Below, piece after piece: positions 44,616-54,629 of a stretch of DNA of 64,000 nucleotides. The position numbers and the translations under genes are program-made. Every line of letters starts with the position of its first letter. The stretch's first letter is position 1. Origin of the DNA: Armigeres subalbatus (taxonomy: Eukaryota; Arthropoda; Insecta; Diptera; Culicidae); the NCBI RefSeq assembly GCF_024139115.2, contig NC_085140.1, positions 31,421,806-31,485,805 of the forward strand, read 5' to 3'. Below the pieces are notes generated by a model. That model saw only the letters and a program-made list of their open reading frames with translations, ran no database searches and was not told the DNA's origin.

Positions 44616-45805
44616 TACACTCAGAAATTGAACAAACCATTGTTAGTATAGAATCAAATCTTTTTATATATAAACGAAACTTATACTTAGCCTAGTTTAA
44701 GAAGTATTCTATGCAAGATTACCATTTAATCTATTATAGAATTTGGCGAAACTATATTCCAAAAGTATATTTGCGGCTCTGAAATTTGCTGGCGGTTACG
44801 TTTTTTGTGCTATGTGCTTTTTTAAATAGGTGCTCAGATCACTGTCTTTTCGACGCTACAGCAAGTACGGAATCTTCAAGAATATGCAGAATTATTTAAG
44901 AATATACGGTGGAGTAGGAAACGAAAGTTTGATGGTAGGTTTTTGAGTTAATTTTCCGATGAAAATAATGCTTATGTGGTTTTGATTTTAGTACCGATAC
45001 GATTCCGGTGGCTCTTATGATAAAGAAAAATGCCAGCATTTCAAAGATGGAATGCCGGCAATCATCCCGCTTTAGCAAAAAAGGTATCGGCAAGATTCGA
45101 ATTAGTTTTTCTGACGCCAGAATAAAGGAAATGTGTTCGGATCGAATAGCAGCACAAGCTGTTGTCCCACAAAATCTGATAAAAGCAAATAAGATTGTAA
45201 GCATATTCCAAGTATCGTGATCTAGAATCAAACTTTGATCGCTCAACAGCTCATTTTGGGTACGGCAGCTGCACCACGTTATCTGTATAGTCGGATAATT
45301 AGGTCAAGCAATAACAGATCTGTTGTGCGTAAATGACGACCGTCAGATAGAGCCGGCAACAAAGTATGGATGCCTTGATGGATGCGCTTTCCAATCAGTT
45401 GGAAGAATTTGGCGAAGCGGGTAACCTACCCGCAAACAATGTCCCACGTGCGCGGGGCAACTTTAGACATTTACATACTAGAGCAACCAGTTAAAGACTT
45501 CGGCAGTACTACTCAATGCTCAGTATCGTTTGTTACATTATGCTTAAATTAAATGAAATGAATAAAATAAAAAGTTTGACAAAAATATTTTCCTGCTTTC
45601 GTTTGTAAACACTGAATAATTCTAACATTATATAAACTCAACTAATACTATTTTCAATATTTTCGCTTCATACTATTTCCATATACATGAAAGTTATACT
45701 AAACAAGTATAACTGGCACTTAAACGAAGCTGGGGTCAACCAGGCGAATAGCCGATTAGAATGACTTTTAATCTATTTAGTATATATTTTTCTCAGAGTG
45801 TACGA
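44616..45805. mobile_element. Possible DNA element, unit A
   Basis: It begins GTACACTCAGAAAT and ends in the inverted form TTTCTCAGAGTGTAC, a short imperfect terminal inverted repeat. Inside are intron-like boundaries (GTAGGT at about 44935, TTTTAG near 44990, GTAAGC near 45197) and several short open frames in conflicting registers, none recognised. Its end carries GGGGTCAACCAGGCGAATAG (about 45734), which recurs at 47251. I could not establish a target duplication. Confidence 0.3.
45366..45494 (+). CDS. Short unrecognised ORF (42 aa), unit A
   Basis: The frame MDALMDALSNQLEEFGEAG... ends at TAA 45492-45494. Its acidic start and Arg/His-rich end look less random than the surrounding AT-rich DNA, and it lies just upstream of AATAAA-like sequence (about 45560). 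It may be the last exon of a small gene carried by unit A, or the remnant of one. No function can be given. Confidence 0.2.
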   Translation: MDALMDALSNQLEEFGEAGNLPANNVPRARGNFRHLHTRATS

Positions 45806-46537
45806 TATTTTTATTATATTTCCACCCCTCGACCTACTCCAAATGCATGCTCTACACTCAGAAATAAAATAAATCCGTAAAGGGTTTGAAATAAACCTAT
45901 TCTCTTATTTGTTACTCTCATACCTTACATAGTATAAAAAATATACTATCGAAGATAATGATTTATACTGCTCTGGAAAAACGCTAACTTATTTTAGTTT
46001 GCATACTGTCTTTCGTAAAATTTCAACAAGAAGTCTCGTTGTGCAAAAAAAGTGCATCTCATTTTCATTGATTTTCGTCTAAAATTCTGAAGGAATCTAA
46101 ATTATTCTCTTCGTAAAGTATGTAACAATCTCCGTTTGAAAGGTTTCCGGTGGAAGTTCCAGTTCAGCTGTGTTTGCCATTCGGAAATACGAGACCGTTC
46201 CATCGCGAGTATTCTGCGAAGTTCTGTTGTACATCTCGAATATCAAAGCAAGGATGACGCGAGCTAACTAACGAAGAACAAATTTGGCATTCGGTACCAT
46301 GACGATTCAAAAAAAGTCGAAGTGATACGACTGAGCAATTGTCAATTTGCCTTGTATCCGGATTTGGCGCTAAGAAAAAGGATATCGACGAGCGGCGCGC
46401 TTTCGATGCAAACTGTTATAAGTGAAGCGAGTAGTGCACACGACTTACATCCGTTTGCTGGCCCCTTAATTTGTATCTCAGGTCAACTGTAGCTATTTCT
46501 CAAGGACGAGGCTCACAACATCTAAACAATTCCGGCC

Positions 46538-46837
46538 ATGCTGATTGTTTTCGTCTTCAATCCGTGTGCGGAACAAATTCACATCACCGTTGACACGCGC
46601 ATGGGCACAATACAGCTTCAAAACGTGACAGTTACAATGCGGGAACCGTTACCCTTTTTATTCCCTGCTGATCATCCGACCGAAAAAAGGCCCCTTATTT
46701 CGGTAAGACAGCATCAATGTTTGGAGGTTGTTTGTATTAAATTCATTTTTTTTCAGATCGTCGAGCTCAAAGCATACATACATATAGACATAGTAAAATT
46801 ATGGGGAACGGTGAAGGACAGCCAATCGCCAGATTAA
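46538..46837 (+). CDS. Hypothetical ORF, possibly two exons
   Basis: ATG 46538 opens MLIVFVFNPCAEQIHITVD... to TAA 46835-46837. A consensus donor (TCGGTAAGA, cut before 46703) and acceptor (TTTTTTTTCAG, ending 46756) would remove 54 bp in phase 0, giving about 81 residues; the unspliced frame is open too. I recognise no domain. AATAAA follows near 47050. It lies in the unit ending with the 20-mer repeat at 47251, in parallel with unit A. Confidence 0.3.
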   Translation: MLIVFVFNPCAEQIHITVDTRMGTIQLQNVTVTMREPLPFLFPADHPTEKRPLISVRQHQCLEVVCIKFIFFQIVELKAYIHIDIVKLWGTVKDSQSPD

Positions 46838-47293
46838 GATCAACAACACGCATTCACTAACAGTTCAACGAGTCATCTAGGGGCCGGCTCCCTACCACCA
46901 GGTAGTTACCAGATCGGATAATTGCCAGCGGAACATCGTAACCACTACGAAGATTACAGGATGCTAGAAATTCTCATGGTTTATGAACTGATCAAGTTTA
47001 GCACCTACGCTGTGACTCATGTTGGTGTATTTATTTAAATACTATTTAATAAATCAATAAAACATATTTTTATTTTATTTTGCTTTCCACTTTAATTATT
47101 ATGAAAATAAACAAATGAAAACAAACAAACATAACCTAAAAACCATAACCAAATCCAAAATAAACTAATCCATCATATTGTTTACTTATACTATAGAACG
47201 ATTTTTTTAAAGTTATACTATCCCGGTATTGTTGGATCGAATACAAGTTTGGGGTCAACCAGGCGAATAGTCATTTAGCATGACTTTCAAACT

Positions 47294-47759
47294 ATATATG
47301 TAAAGAACATTTTAACCAGCCTATTGACATCCTATTGTTTAGCCCATCGCCAGATCGTAGCCAGGATGTCTCGGGCTATAATTTTTTTTCATACTGCGTT
47401 TTAATGATGACAGCGGTCTATGTCTATTGATGATGATGACACCGCGCTTGTCACCGGCTCGATTTTAACAGTTAAGTCGTAGTTTTGTAAGTGATGCTTT
47501 TTTCAACTCTATTTGTCCTGTTTTGCATGCATGCCCATCTAAAATAGAGAAGAAGTATTGAAAACAAAGCGAAATATATGTAGAAATGAAAAATAGGTAA
47601 TGAACTATCAAAACAATTCGAAAATTTTGACGTTTTCCGCAAATTTCCTAAGGTTACTAGGATTGCAAATACCATAAAATCTGTACACATCATATGTCAA
47701 AATCAACTATGGTAATCATCCTTGGCTATAATAAAAAGCTGGATATCGCACAATAGCAG
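47294..47759. other. Unassigned sequence
   Basis: AT-rich DNA with no supported gene. It includes the inverted partner (about 47690-47755) of the 43.2 kb segment. Confidence 0.25.
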
Positions 47760-49000
47760 TTCAAAAGAGCTACCCGAACGGTCAGTGTTCCAAATGCTAT
47801 CGTTACATCAGCCTTCTATCAGGGTTTTCCAAGCTGTTTGAAAAGGCAATTCAACGCCGGTTACTTGAGTCTGCCGAACACCACAACATCTTGCTCGAGG
47901 AACTGTTTGGTATCCGACGCGGTCGATCAGCCGTACACTAACTATGCCGAGTTACCAACGTCCTCAGACGGAATAGGGTTTTCTCGAAAACCTCTGCCAT
48001 GGCCTTCCCAACAAACATTGGAGACGAGTATAGCACTTATATAGTTAAAAATCGTCTTCTTCAACTAAATAACTAGCTCAGAGCTTCCCAAACTTTTGGG
48101 TATGCGACCCACCTAACAAAATTCTATATGTCTCGCGACCCACCTATGAAAAAATGCATTTTACCAAGTAGTATTAAGCATTAATTGAATCAGAATGTCA
48201 TCTGTTTCGGCAAGTTTTACAAAAATATTCACGTTACCTTCATGTACAAATGCAAAAAATGACAAACATGATATTGTATGTCAAAATGTTTTTATTTTAC
48301 TTCATTAAGGGGCAGCTTTTAGGCATAAATGTTTTCTAAAATAGCGTGGTGATGAATATTTAAAATAAAATGCGGTTTGAACTTGGAATTATGTTCCTGA
48401 AAAAAATGATCAAAAGGTTCGGCATTCGAGCTGCAATTAATATTTATTCTACGCGACCCACCAACAATCCGCTCGCGACCCCCCTGGGGGTCGGGACCCA
48501 CAGTTTGGGAAACCATGAACTAGCTTGGTTTTTTTTTTATGTCGATAAGGTATTCAACAATGTTAGGTTTGATGGCTTGGTGTACAAACTACAACGCTAT
48601 AATCTTCTCAGTAACCTGTTGAAAATCACCCAAAATTATCTGTCGGTGAGGACATTCCGGATCAGCAGAGCGATCCCCAGGACAGTATCTTCAGACCCGT
48701 TTTTCAACCTGTTCACCTCCGACATGCCTCTCTGACAGATCTTCTAGAGGGTGGCATACTGTCTCTGTAAGCAGATGACACCATCTACAAAGACAGAGTG
48801 ATCAGAGCGCTACCGGCAATACTCCATCGAGGTCTGGATGCCCAGTCAGAATTTTTTACCAGCTAGCTGGAAGATTTGTGTTAACGCGACGATAACCAAC
48901 TAAACCAACTGTTGGTCGTCTATGTCCCTGAAAATTAGCTCGCTGTCTACAAGCAAATTGTCCTCTCGTGATCGAGTACGGCATGCCGGTCTGGTAGAGC
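47760..49000 (+). mobile_element. Jockey-type LINE RT fragment, split by a hAT MITE
   Basis: The left part (47770-48070) encodes, across shifts, an RT segment (RGFSKLFEKAIQRRLLE-like, then LLEELFGIRRGRSAVH). The right part (48526-48740) continues YVDKVFNNVRFDGLVYKL, with the catalytic Asp region altered to VDKVF, and then FNLFTSDMP. After 48740 the frame is heavily decayed to about 49000. The 48078-48517 insertion separates the two parts. Confidence 0.7.
48078..48517. mobile_element. hAT-type MITE (440 bp)
   Basis: An exact 8-bp duplication, AACTAGCT, flanks it (48070-48077 and 48518-48525). The ends CAGAGCTTCCCAAACT and AGTTTGGGAAACCATG are imperfect inverted copies sharing TTCCCAAACT/AGTTTGGGAA. 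GCGACCCACC and related motifs repeat near both ends, as subterminal repeats. It carries no transposase. Confidence 0.85.
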
Positions 49001-51304
49001 TGCGCCAAAACTTTTTTTTTCTGAAACCCAACGAGTTAAAACCGTCTGGCCGGTTTTAAAACACTACACGAACGCTTTGGTAAGAAAAAGTTTCGGGTCC
49101 GTTCCATGAATTCGGATCAGGCTCCAATTATAGGGCGCTAGTTCCAATTTAGGTTATCATTTTATTTGTAGTGCATGTAAAGTAGTGATAAGTCTTGCCT
49201 TGTTTTGGATACTCTGTATGGAAAGATTAAAGCCAAAAGGGGTTCTCATCACTTCTTCGACGGATGCGGAACGAGTCACGTCAGGTGGTCGACAGCTCTG
49301 CCCTATTGGCTTTGTCGTGGGAGTTTTTTTGAAGTCCAGCTCCGCTTCGACCTGGGCAATCGGGTGGAATCGTCGAAGCGGGTGGCCATCAGTTGAAGTA
49401 CTAGCTTCGCCTCGTCCAGATGATCGGTTGGTGCCGCCCGTTCATCAAAGCGTGGGAGCCGCTTAAGTGGTCGATGGAACAACCCGCATCTCGCTCGTCG
49501 AAGTGTATGGACTATGTAAGAAAAATAGGTGGCTCCGCTTTCTCTCGGTTGAAACCTCAGATAACGAAAAAACACTCGTGACGCTTTTTCAAGACGGATA
49601 TTTTCTCAATGCAATATAAACTATCAGAATGTCCAGATGTAGATCTTGATCTTTTATTTACAAAAACAATGTTTCTTATTGTTACAATTAGCTCGATCGC
49701 CTTTAACATTAAAGAGCATTCATATCATTCCATTACATGATGTCAGCCGTTACTGATTTTCTTCAGTTAAACATTTTTAGTCCAAGTTACCTCTCAACCG
49801 GGTTTGTTTTTTCATCATGGCATGACTGAAAAAACAGTTGCATGAAACATGATAAACTAATTATTTATTTTGGTGTGGATTATGCGTCCTATATGGATGT
49901 TTTAAACACTGTTGAAATGTTAATAAACTTTAAAAAGACTGCAAACAAAAGGACTATACTATTATGTATCGGCCAAACTATGAGCTATATAACTTGATAA
50001 AGAATATCATCATGCTAGTATCTAGTTTTTACTGGAAATAATGTAGGTGTATGACGTATTATAGCAAGATTGTCTATATCATGTGATATAGGTCGTAGGG
50101 AGCATCCTTAAACAAAGATAGCAAACACATAATCTACACCAAATAAATAGGAAATATGTTGGAATCATTTGTGTTCTAATTAGGTGAGAGGTTCACTTTT
50201 CTTCTCGGTGATCAATCAGGTAATTTCTTATTGGCCTACTGATCTGTCGTCTATTTTTTGTAACAGTTTTGATCATTCAATGCAAATTAAGTAACTGTTA
50301 TGGAGATGGAAGCGCTTTTCTGCTTTTTTTTGTGGAAAAATGTAAAATTTACATAAAATGAGCCTAGCATGTAAATCTGGTGAACTTTTGTTCATCACGC
50401 GGATGTTCATTTATTTTATTTTGTACAGCGGTGGAAGGTATTTCCATGCAGAAAGCGTGCCTCCATCATGGAGTACGTGTATTGTAATCACTTTTAAATG
50501 CCATTCGTTGGTGATCTACAATCGAAAAAAACAAGTGACATCGAATCTTTTTGAAAAACCTAGCAGTTTCATGTCATAAGCGAAAAATTTCATTAATAGT
50601 GGAAAGTTCTGAAATGCTTAGTTACAGATTTTTTATTTCGGTTTCCATCTCACAACACTGATTAATTTTTTTGGTTTTCTCAAAATTCTTAACAAAGTAA
50701 AACTCTCCGTCTGCTACATACAATTCTCCACTTAAATCTAGAGACTTTTTAACCAGTGTACACACGAGTAGAGTTTCAATTGTTTAGGTTGTTCTTGGAA
50801 GAGATGGAAGAATAAATAAAAGTTCCACATATCTCCTAGTTGTAAAACTCTCAATTACATCGTTCACACATTCGCGCATTTTGCATTCAAATAAGAGCAC
50901 AAAAGAAAAACATTTTTTACTATATTTAAATGCAGAAGGATTCATTTTTACAATCACTGAATGGGGGGAAGGTCAAAAGTATCGAACACTCAATGTTTTT
51001 GGATTTTTATTTAAATATGTCATGTGGAATACTATTCGGCGTAGCGTATTTCGATACTTTTGAACTTCTCCTAGAAAAATTTCTTACTTTTCTGGCATGC
51101 AAGCGAGGAGCGAAACATTAATAATAACCATAATTTGACTACATTCCTTATCATCATTATTGTGTACAGTTTTATCGTCCAGTTTTGCTTTCATTTTGTT
51201 TGTTTATTTATTTTTTTAATATTGTTGGCATTGACTTCGATTTCTGTGGTTCATGAAAAATACCTATAGAAAAATCTTTCCTACTGAACACCTCCACATA
51301 ACGA
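49001..51304. other. Long AT-rich interval without supported genes
   Basis: Only short chance frames are seen. 49180-49520 is less AT-rich than the rest and may be a repeat remnant, but shows no motif I can name. Confidence 0.3.
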
Positions 51305-51326
51305 TGTCAATTTGACAATCAACCAT

Positions 51327-51684
51327 TTTATTTCCGTCCGATTTCCTTCGCCACAGCGGTACAAGTGCTGGTGTAGGCCAGGTCCGTTCCGTTTGTGTTG
51401 ATCCTCTCGTTCTGAATGTGTGTGTCGTTGCGGTGCGGGGTCTGTCGGATTATGGTGGTTGTGAATGCACCACCGCCCGGTTTAGTATCACTTCACTTTG
51501 GCAGCCTTGAGTTGCATTTTTGTCTATGCACGTCTTCGTCCTTGTCGTTGTGATGGATTCCTAGTGGGGTCTTTCTAAACTATTGTTTGTATTCTTATTG
51601 TTCGCTTGATGGTTTTTGTGGCTGTGGAAGGAAGGGTAACTACTTTGTGTTTGACTCGGTTGCGGGATTTCACGCAGGTTTTTT
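51327..51684 (-). promoter_or_regulatory. Multiplexin 3' UTR with poly(A) signal
   Basis: Directly after the stop codon at 51685-51687 the minus strand runs through about 350 bp of CA-rich sequence to AATAAA at 51332-51327, a sensible cleavage signal for the gene. Confidence 0.6.
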
Positions 51685-54225
51685 TTACGATTTCTGCAAT
51701 ACTTCGGCAAGATGGCGACTGTACTCCTGCTCGTTAGTGAATTCGTACGTTTGACTGAAAGGAGAAATCAAAGATGTTATTCAGAATAAGCCATTTTTTT
51801 TAAATTGTATTTGTATTGTATTTGTATTGTATTTGTATTGTATTTGTATTGTATTTGTATTGTATTTGTATTGTATTTGTATTGTATTTGTATTGTATTT
51901 GTATTGTATTTGTATTGTATTTGTATTGTATTTGTATTGTATTTGTATTGTATTTGTATTGTATTTGTATTGTATTTGTATTGTATTTGTATTGTATTTG
52001 TATTGTATTTGTATTGTATTTATTGTATTTGTATTGTATTTGTATTGTATTTGTATTGTATTTGTATTGTATTTGTATTGTATTTGTATTATATTTGTAT
52101 TGTATTTGTATTGTATTTGTATTGTATTTGTATTGTATTTGTATTGTATTTATATTGTATTTGTATTATATTTATATTGTATTTGTATTATATTTGTATT
52201 GTATTTGTATTGTATTTGTATTTATATTGTATTTGTATTATTTGTATTGTATTTGTATTGTATTTGTATTGTATTTGTATTGTATTTGTATTGTATTTAT
52301 TGTATTTATTTGTATTGTATTTTATTGTATTTGTATTGTATTTGTATTATTATTTGTATTGTATTTGTATTGTATTTGTATTGTATTTGTATTGTATTTA
52401 TATTGTATTTGTATTGTATTTGTATTATTGTATTTGTATTATATTTGTATTGTATTTATTGTATTTGTATTGTATTTGTATTATATTTGTATGTATTTGT
52501 ATTGTATTTGTATTGTATTTATATTATATTTGTATTGTATTTGTATTGTATTTGTATTATATTTATATTGTATTTGTATTGTATTTGTATTGTATTTGTA
52601 TTGTATTTGTATTGTATTTATATTTGTATTGTATTTGTATTGTATTTGTATTGTATTTATATTGTATTTGTATTGTATTTGTATTGTATTTGTATTGTAT
52701 TCGTATTGTAATTGTATTGTATTTGTATTGTATTTGTATTGTATTTGTATTGTATTTGTATTGTATTTGTATTGTATTTGTATTGTATTTGTATTGTATT
52801 TGTATTGTATTTGTATTGTATTTGTATTGTATTTGTATTGTATTTGTATTATATTTGTATTGTATTTGTATTGTATTTGTATTGTATTTGTATTGTATTT
52901 GTATTGTATTTGTATTGTATTTGTATTGTATTTGTATTGTATTTGTATTGTATTTGTATTGTATTTGTATTGTATTTGTATTGTATTTGTATTGTATTTG
53001 TATTGTATTTGTATTGTATCAGCCAATGCAACATTTTTTAATTTACTCTTCTTGAAATTACGACAAACCGTTTTTCTGTTCATGCGTCCGCCATGATCTA
53101 TAGCAAAAGACTAAAGCGAAATGGCTTGTGAAACTGCATTTTTGTTCCAAGCTACAACCGAAATGCCCCACAAATCACTTCTCAGGCTTACAACAGACTG
53201 ACTATGCTTCCTACCCTCCTGTGTCGTATCCATCGTTCAACAAACTTACCTAAAAGTGTCCCGCTTCCTTCGCTGGTCATGGGGTAGCGCCTCGACGCAG
53301 AGCACTATGAACCGATTATCGCACGAGTACCGGTCCTGATCCAGTAATTTATTGCCGAGCAAACTGCTGGCCATGCCGACCTTGTCAGGGGAGGCCGTGT
53401 GCCACGCATCGCAGTACGTGTCCATTGCACGCTCGCCGAGGGCGCTGGCACCGTGCCACACCAGCTTCTGGGGCCTGTTGGAAGAGGCAAGGAAAGCACA
53501 GAGTTAGACGGGAACGGGAATTGATGTATTGGACTGGGAGAGAACTATTTAGTGCAGGGCCACCTGATTGGCATTCGACTGGTTCAACCATGATATTGAC
53601 TACTTAGGAAAACATTAACTAGACCAGTCCGTTTAAATCTTAAAACAAAAATCAAGAATGGTGATAAAATGGTGATGGAAAAGACAGATTATGAACGTCT
53701 TTATCTTGAATAAAATGGACAGAAACGGCAATCATGCTATCATGCAATGCCAGATTGATTATTGCCCTACGGCTTTGAATTGCGGTGACCTTTTTCTGGT
53801 ACCTATCAACGCTATCATGTGTCTGGAAAGGTTGGGTGGAATTTATGATTGTCATTTGAGCGCAAAAGATGGGAACTAAATCAGGGATGGTTCAAATGTG
53901 AACGAAGCCGCCAATCGGTCACGTCGCATCATTTGTTTCATAGGCACACGCGTGTCGCCGGGAGCGCCATCATCATGTCTGTAGACCTATGCTGTGCAAT
54001 CGAAGTGGGAGTGGGAAAAGCGGAAAAACAAATTGCGATACTTACCAGCTGATGTCGGTGAGGACATTCTTCCCACTGAAGCTGTATATCCGCGGGGTCT
54101 GCGGGAAGTAGCCACCCTGGCCGTTGAAAATACTATTCCACGAGTTGAATAACACATCGCCTCGGGTGTTCACTACGGGAAGCTCTCGATCTGCTATCCG
54201 TACGATGGTATCCAGATTGGTTATT
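51685..54225 (-). CDS. Mp: Multiplexin (collagen XV/XVIII), 3' exons: endostatin domain
   Basis: Three exons are supported: 54225-54046, 53474-53249 and 51754-51685. They join with GT..AG introns in matching phase. They encode most of a C-terminal endostatin domain: NLDTIVRIADRELPVVN, then GDVLFNSWNSIFNGQGG, FSGKNVLTDISW; next KLVWHGASALGERAMDTYC, ASSLLGNKLLDQ and FIVLCVEAL; last SQTYEFTNEQEYSRHLAEVL and a stop. These match endostatin of collagen XV/XVIII in order and spacing, including its conserved Cys residues. The N-terminal part of endostatin, the trimerisation region and the collagen repeats must lie beyond 64 kb. The protein is an extracellular basement-membrane collagen. The Drosophila orthologue is Multiplexin. 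Confidence 0.93.
51806..53018 (+). repeat. 11-bp satellite (TATTTGTATTG)n in the last Mp intron
   Basis: About 110 units of TATTTGTATTG run without interruption between the last two Multiplexin exons. The left two thirds contain variants (ATATTTGTAT, units shortened to TATTGTATTTAT, fused units), while about 52715-53018 is almost uniform. Because 11 is not a multiple of 3 and no frame of the unit holds a stop, all three forward frames are open with an 11-residue repeat; these are not genes. Confidence 0.95.
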
Positions 54226-54629
54226 CTGCGGATGTTTGAGGCGGAGCAAATTGTAATTGGATTTAGTGAATGAAAGACAAGTTAATATTTTTTTTAAATA
54301 ATTGATTGCTACATATATTAATACTTTTTATTACAAATTTTACAATCGTTCCAACAAATCTACATCAAGAGAGATAGTCCCTGAAGGTATCACATTTGTA
54401 TTAATCAATCAGCTTGTGGAAGGTGTGACGCTATCAATTTTCAATCAGTTTTCAGTAGATTGCCCCAAATAAATGCACTGTTTGTTTGTTTGTTTGTTTG
54501 TTTATTAACCAGTAGCGTAAAGGAGTTCCTTTTTTTCTTGCTACCTGCGAGCTTATCATGTCTTACACAATAAAAAAAAAATACACTTTTAATCTTTTAC
54601 AGCTACATACAATAAAATAATTACTAATA

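Noticed and set aside
44896..45246. 116-codon minus-strand frame in unit A
   Set aside because: It conflicts with splice-like signals on the plus strand and shows no domain; neither strand can be preferred.
47838..48044. 68-codon separate gene
   Set aside because: It is an out-of-register frame across the Jockey-type RT fragment.
49185..49575. Frames of about 90 codons in a GC-richer patch
   Set aside because: No motif and opposed frames on both strands; possibly an old repeat, but not supportable.
51806..53018. CRISPR array
   Set aside because: The repeats are contiguous 11-bp units without spacers, in a eukaryotic intron.
51805..53096. Open frames of up to 426 codons with an 11-residue repeat
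   Set aside because: They exist in all three forward frames because the 11-bp satellite unit contains no stop in any register; there is no start context or domain, and the region is an intron of Multiplexin.
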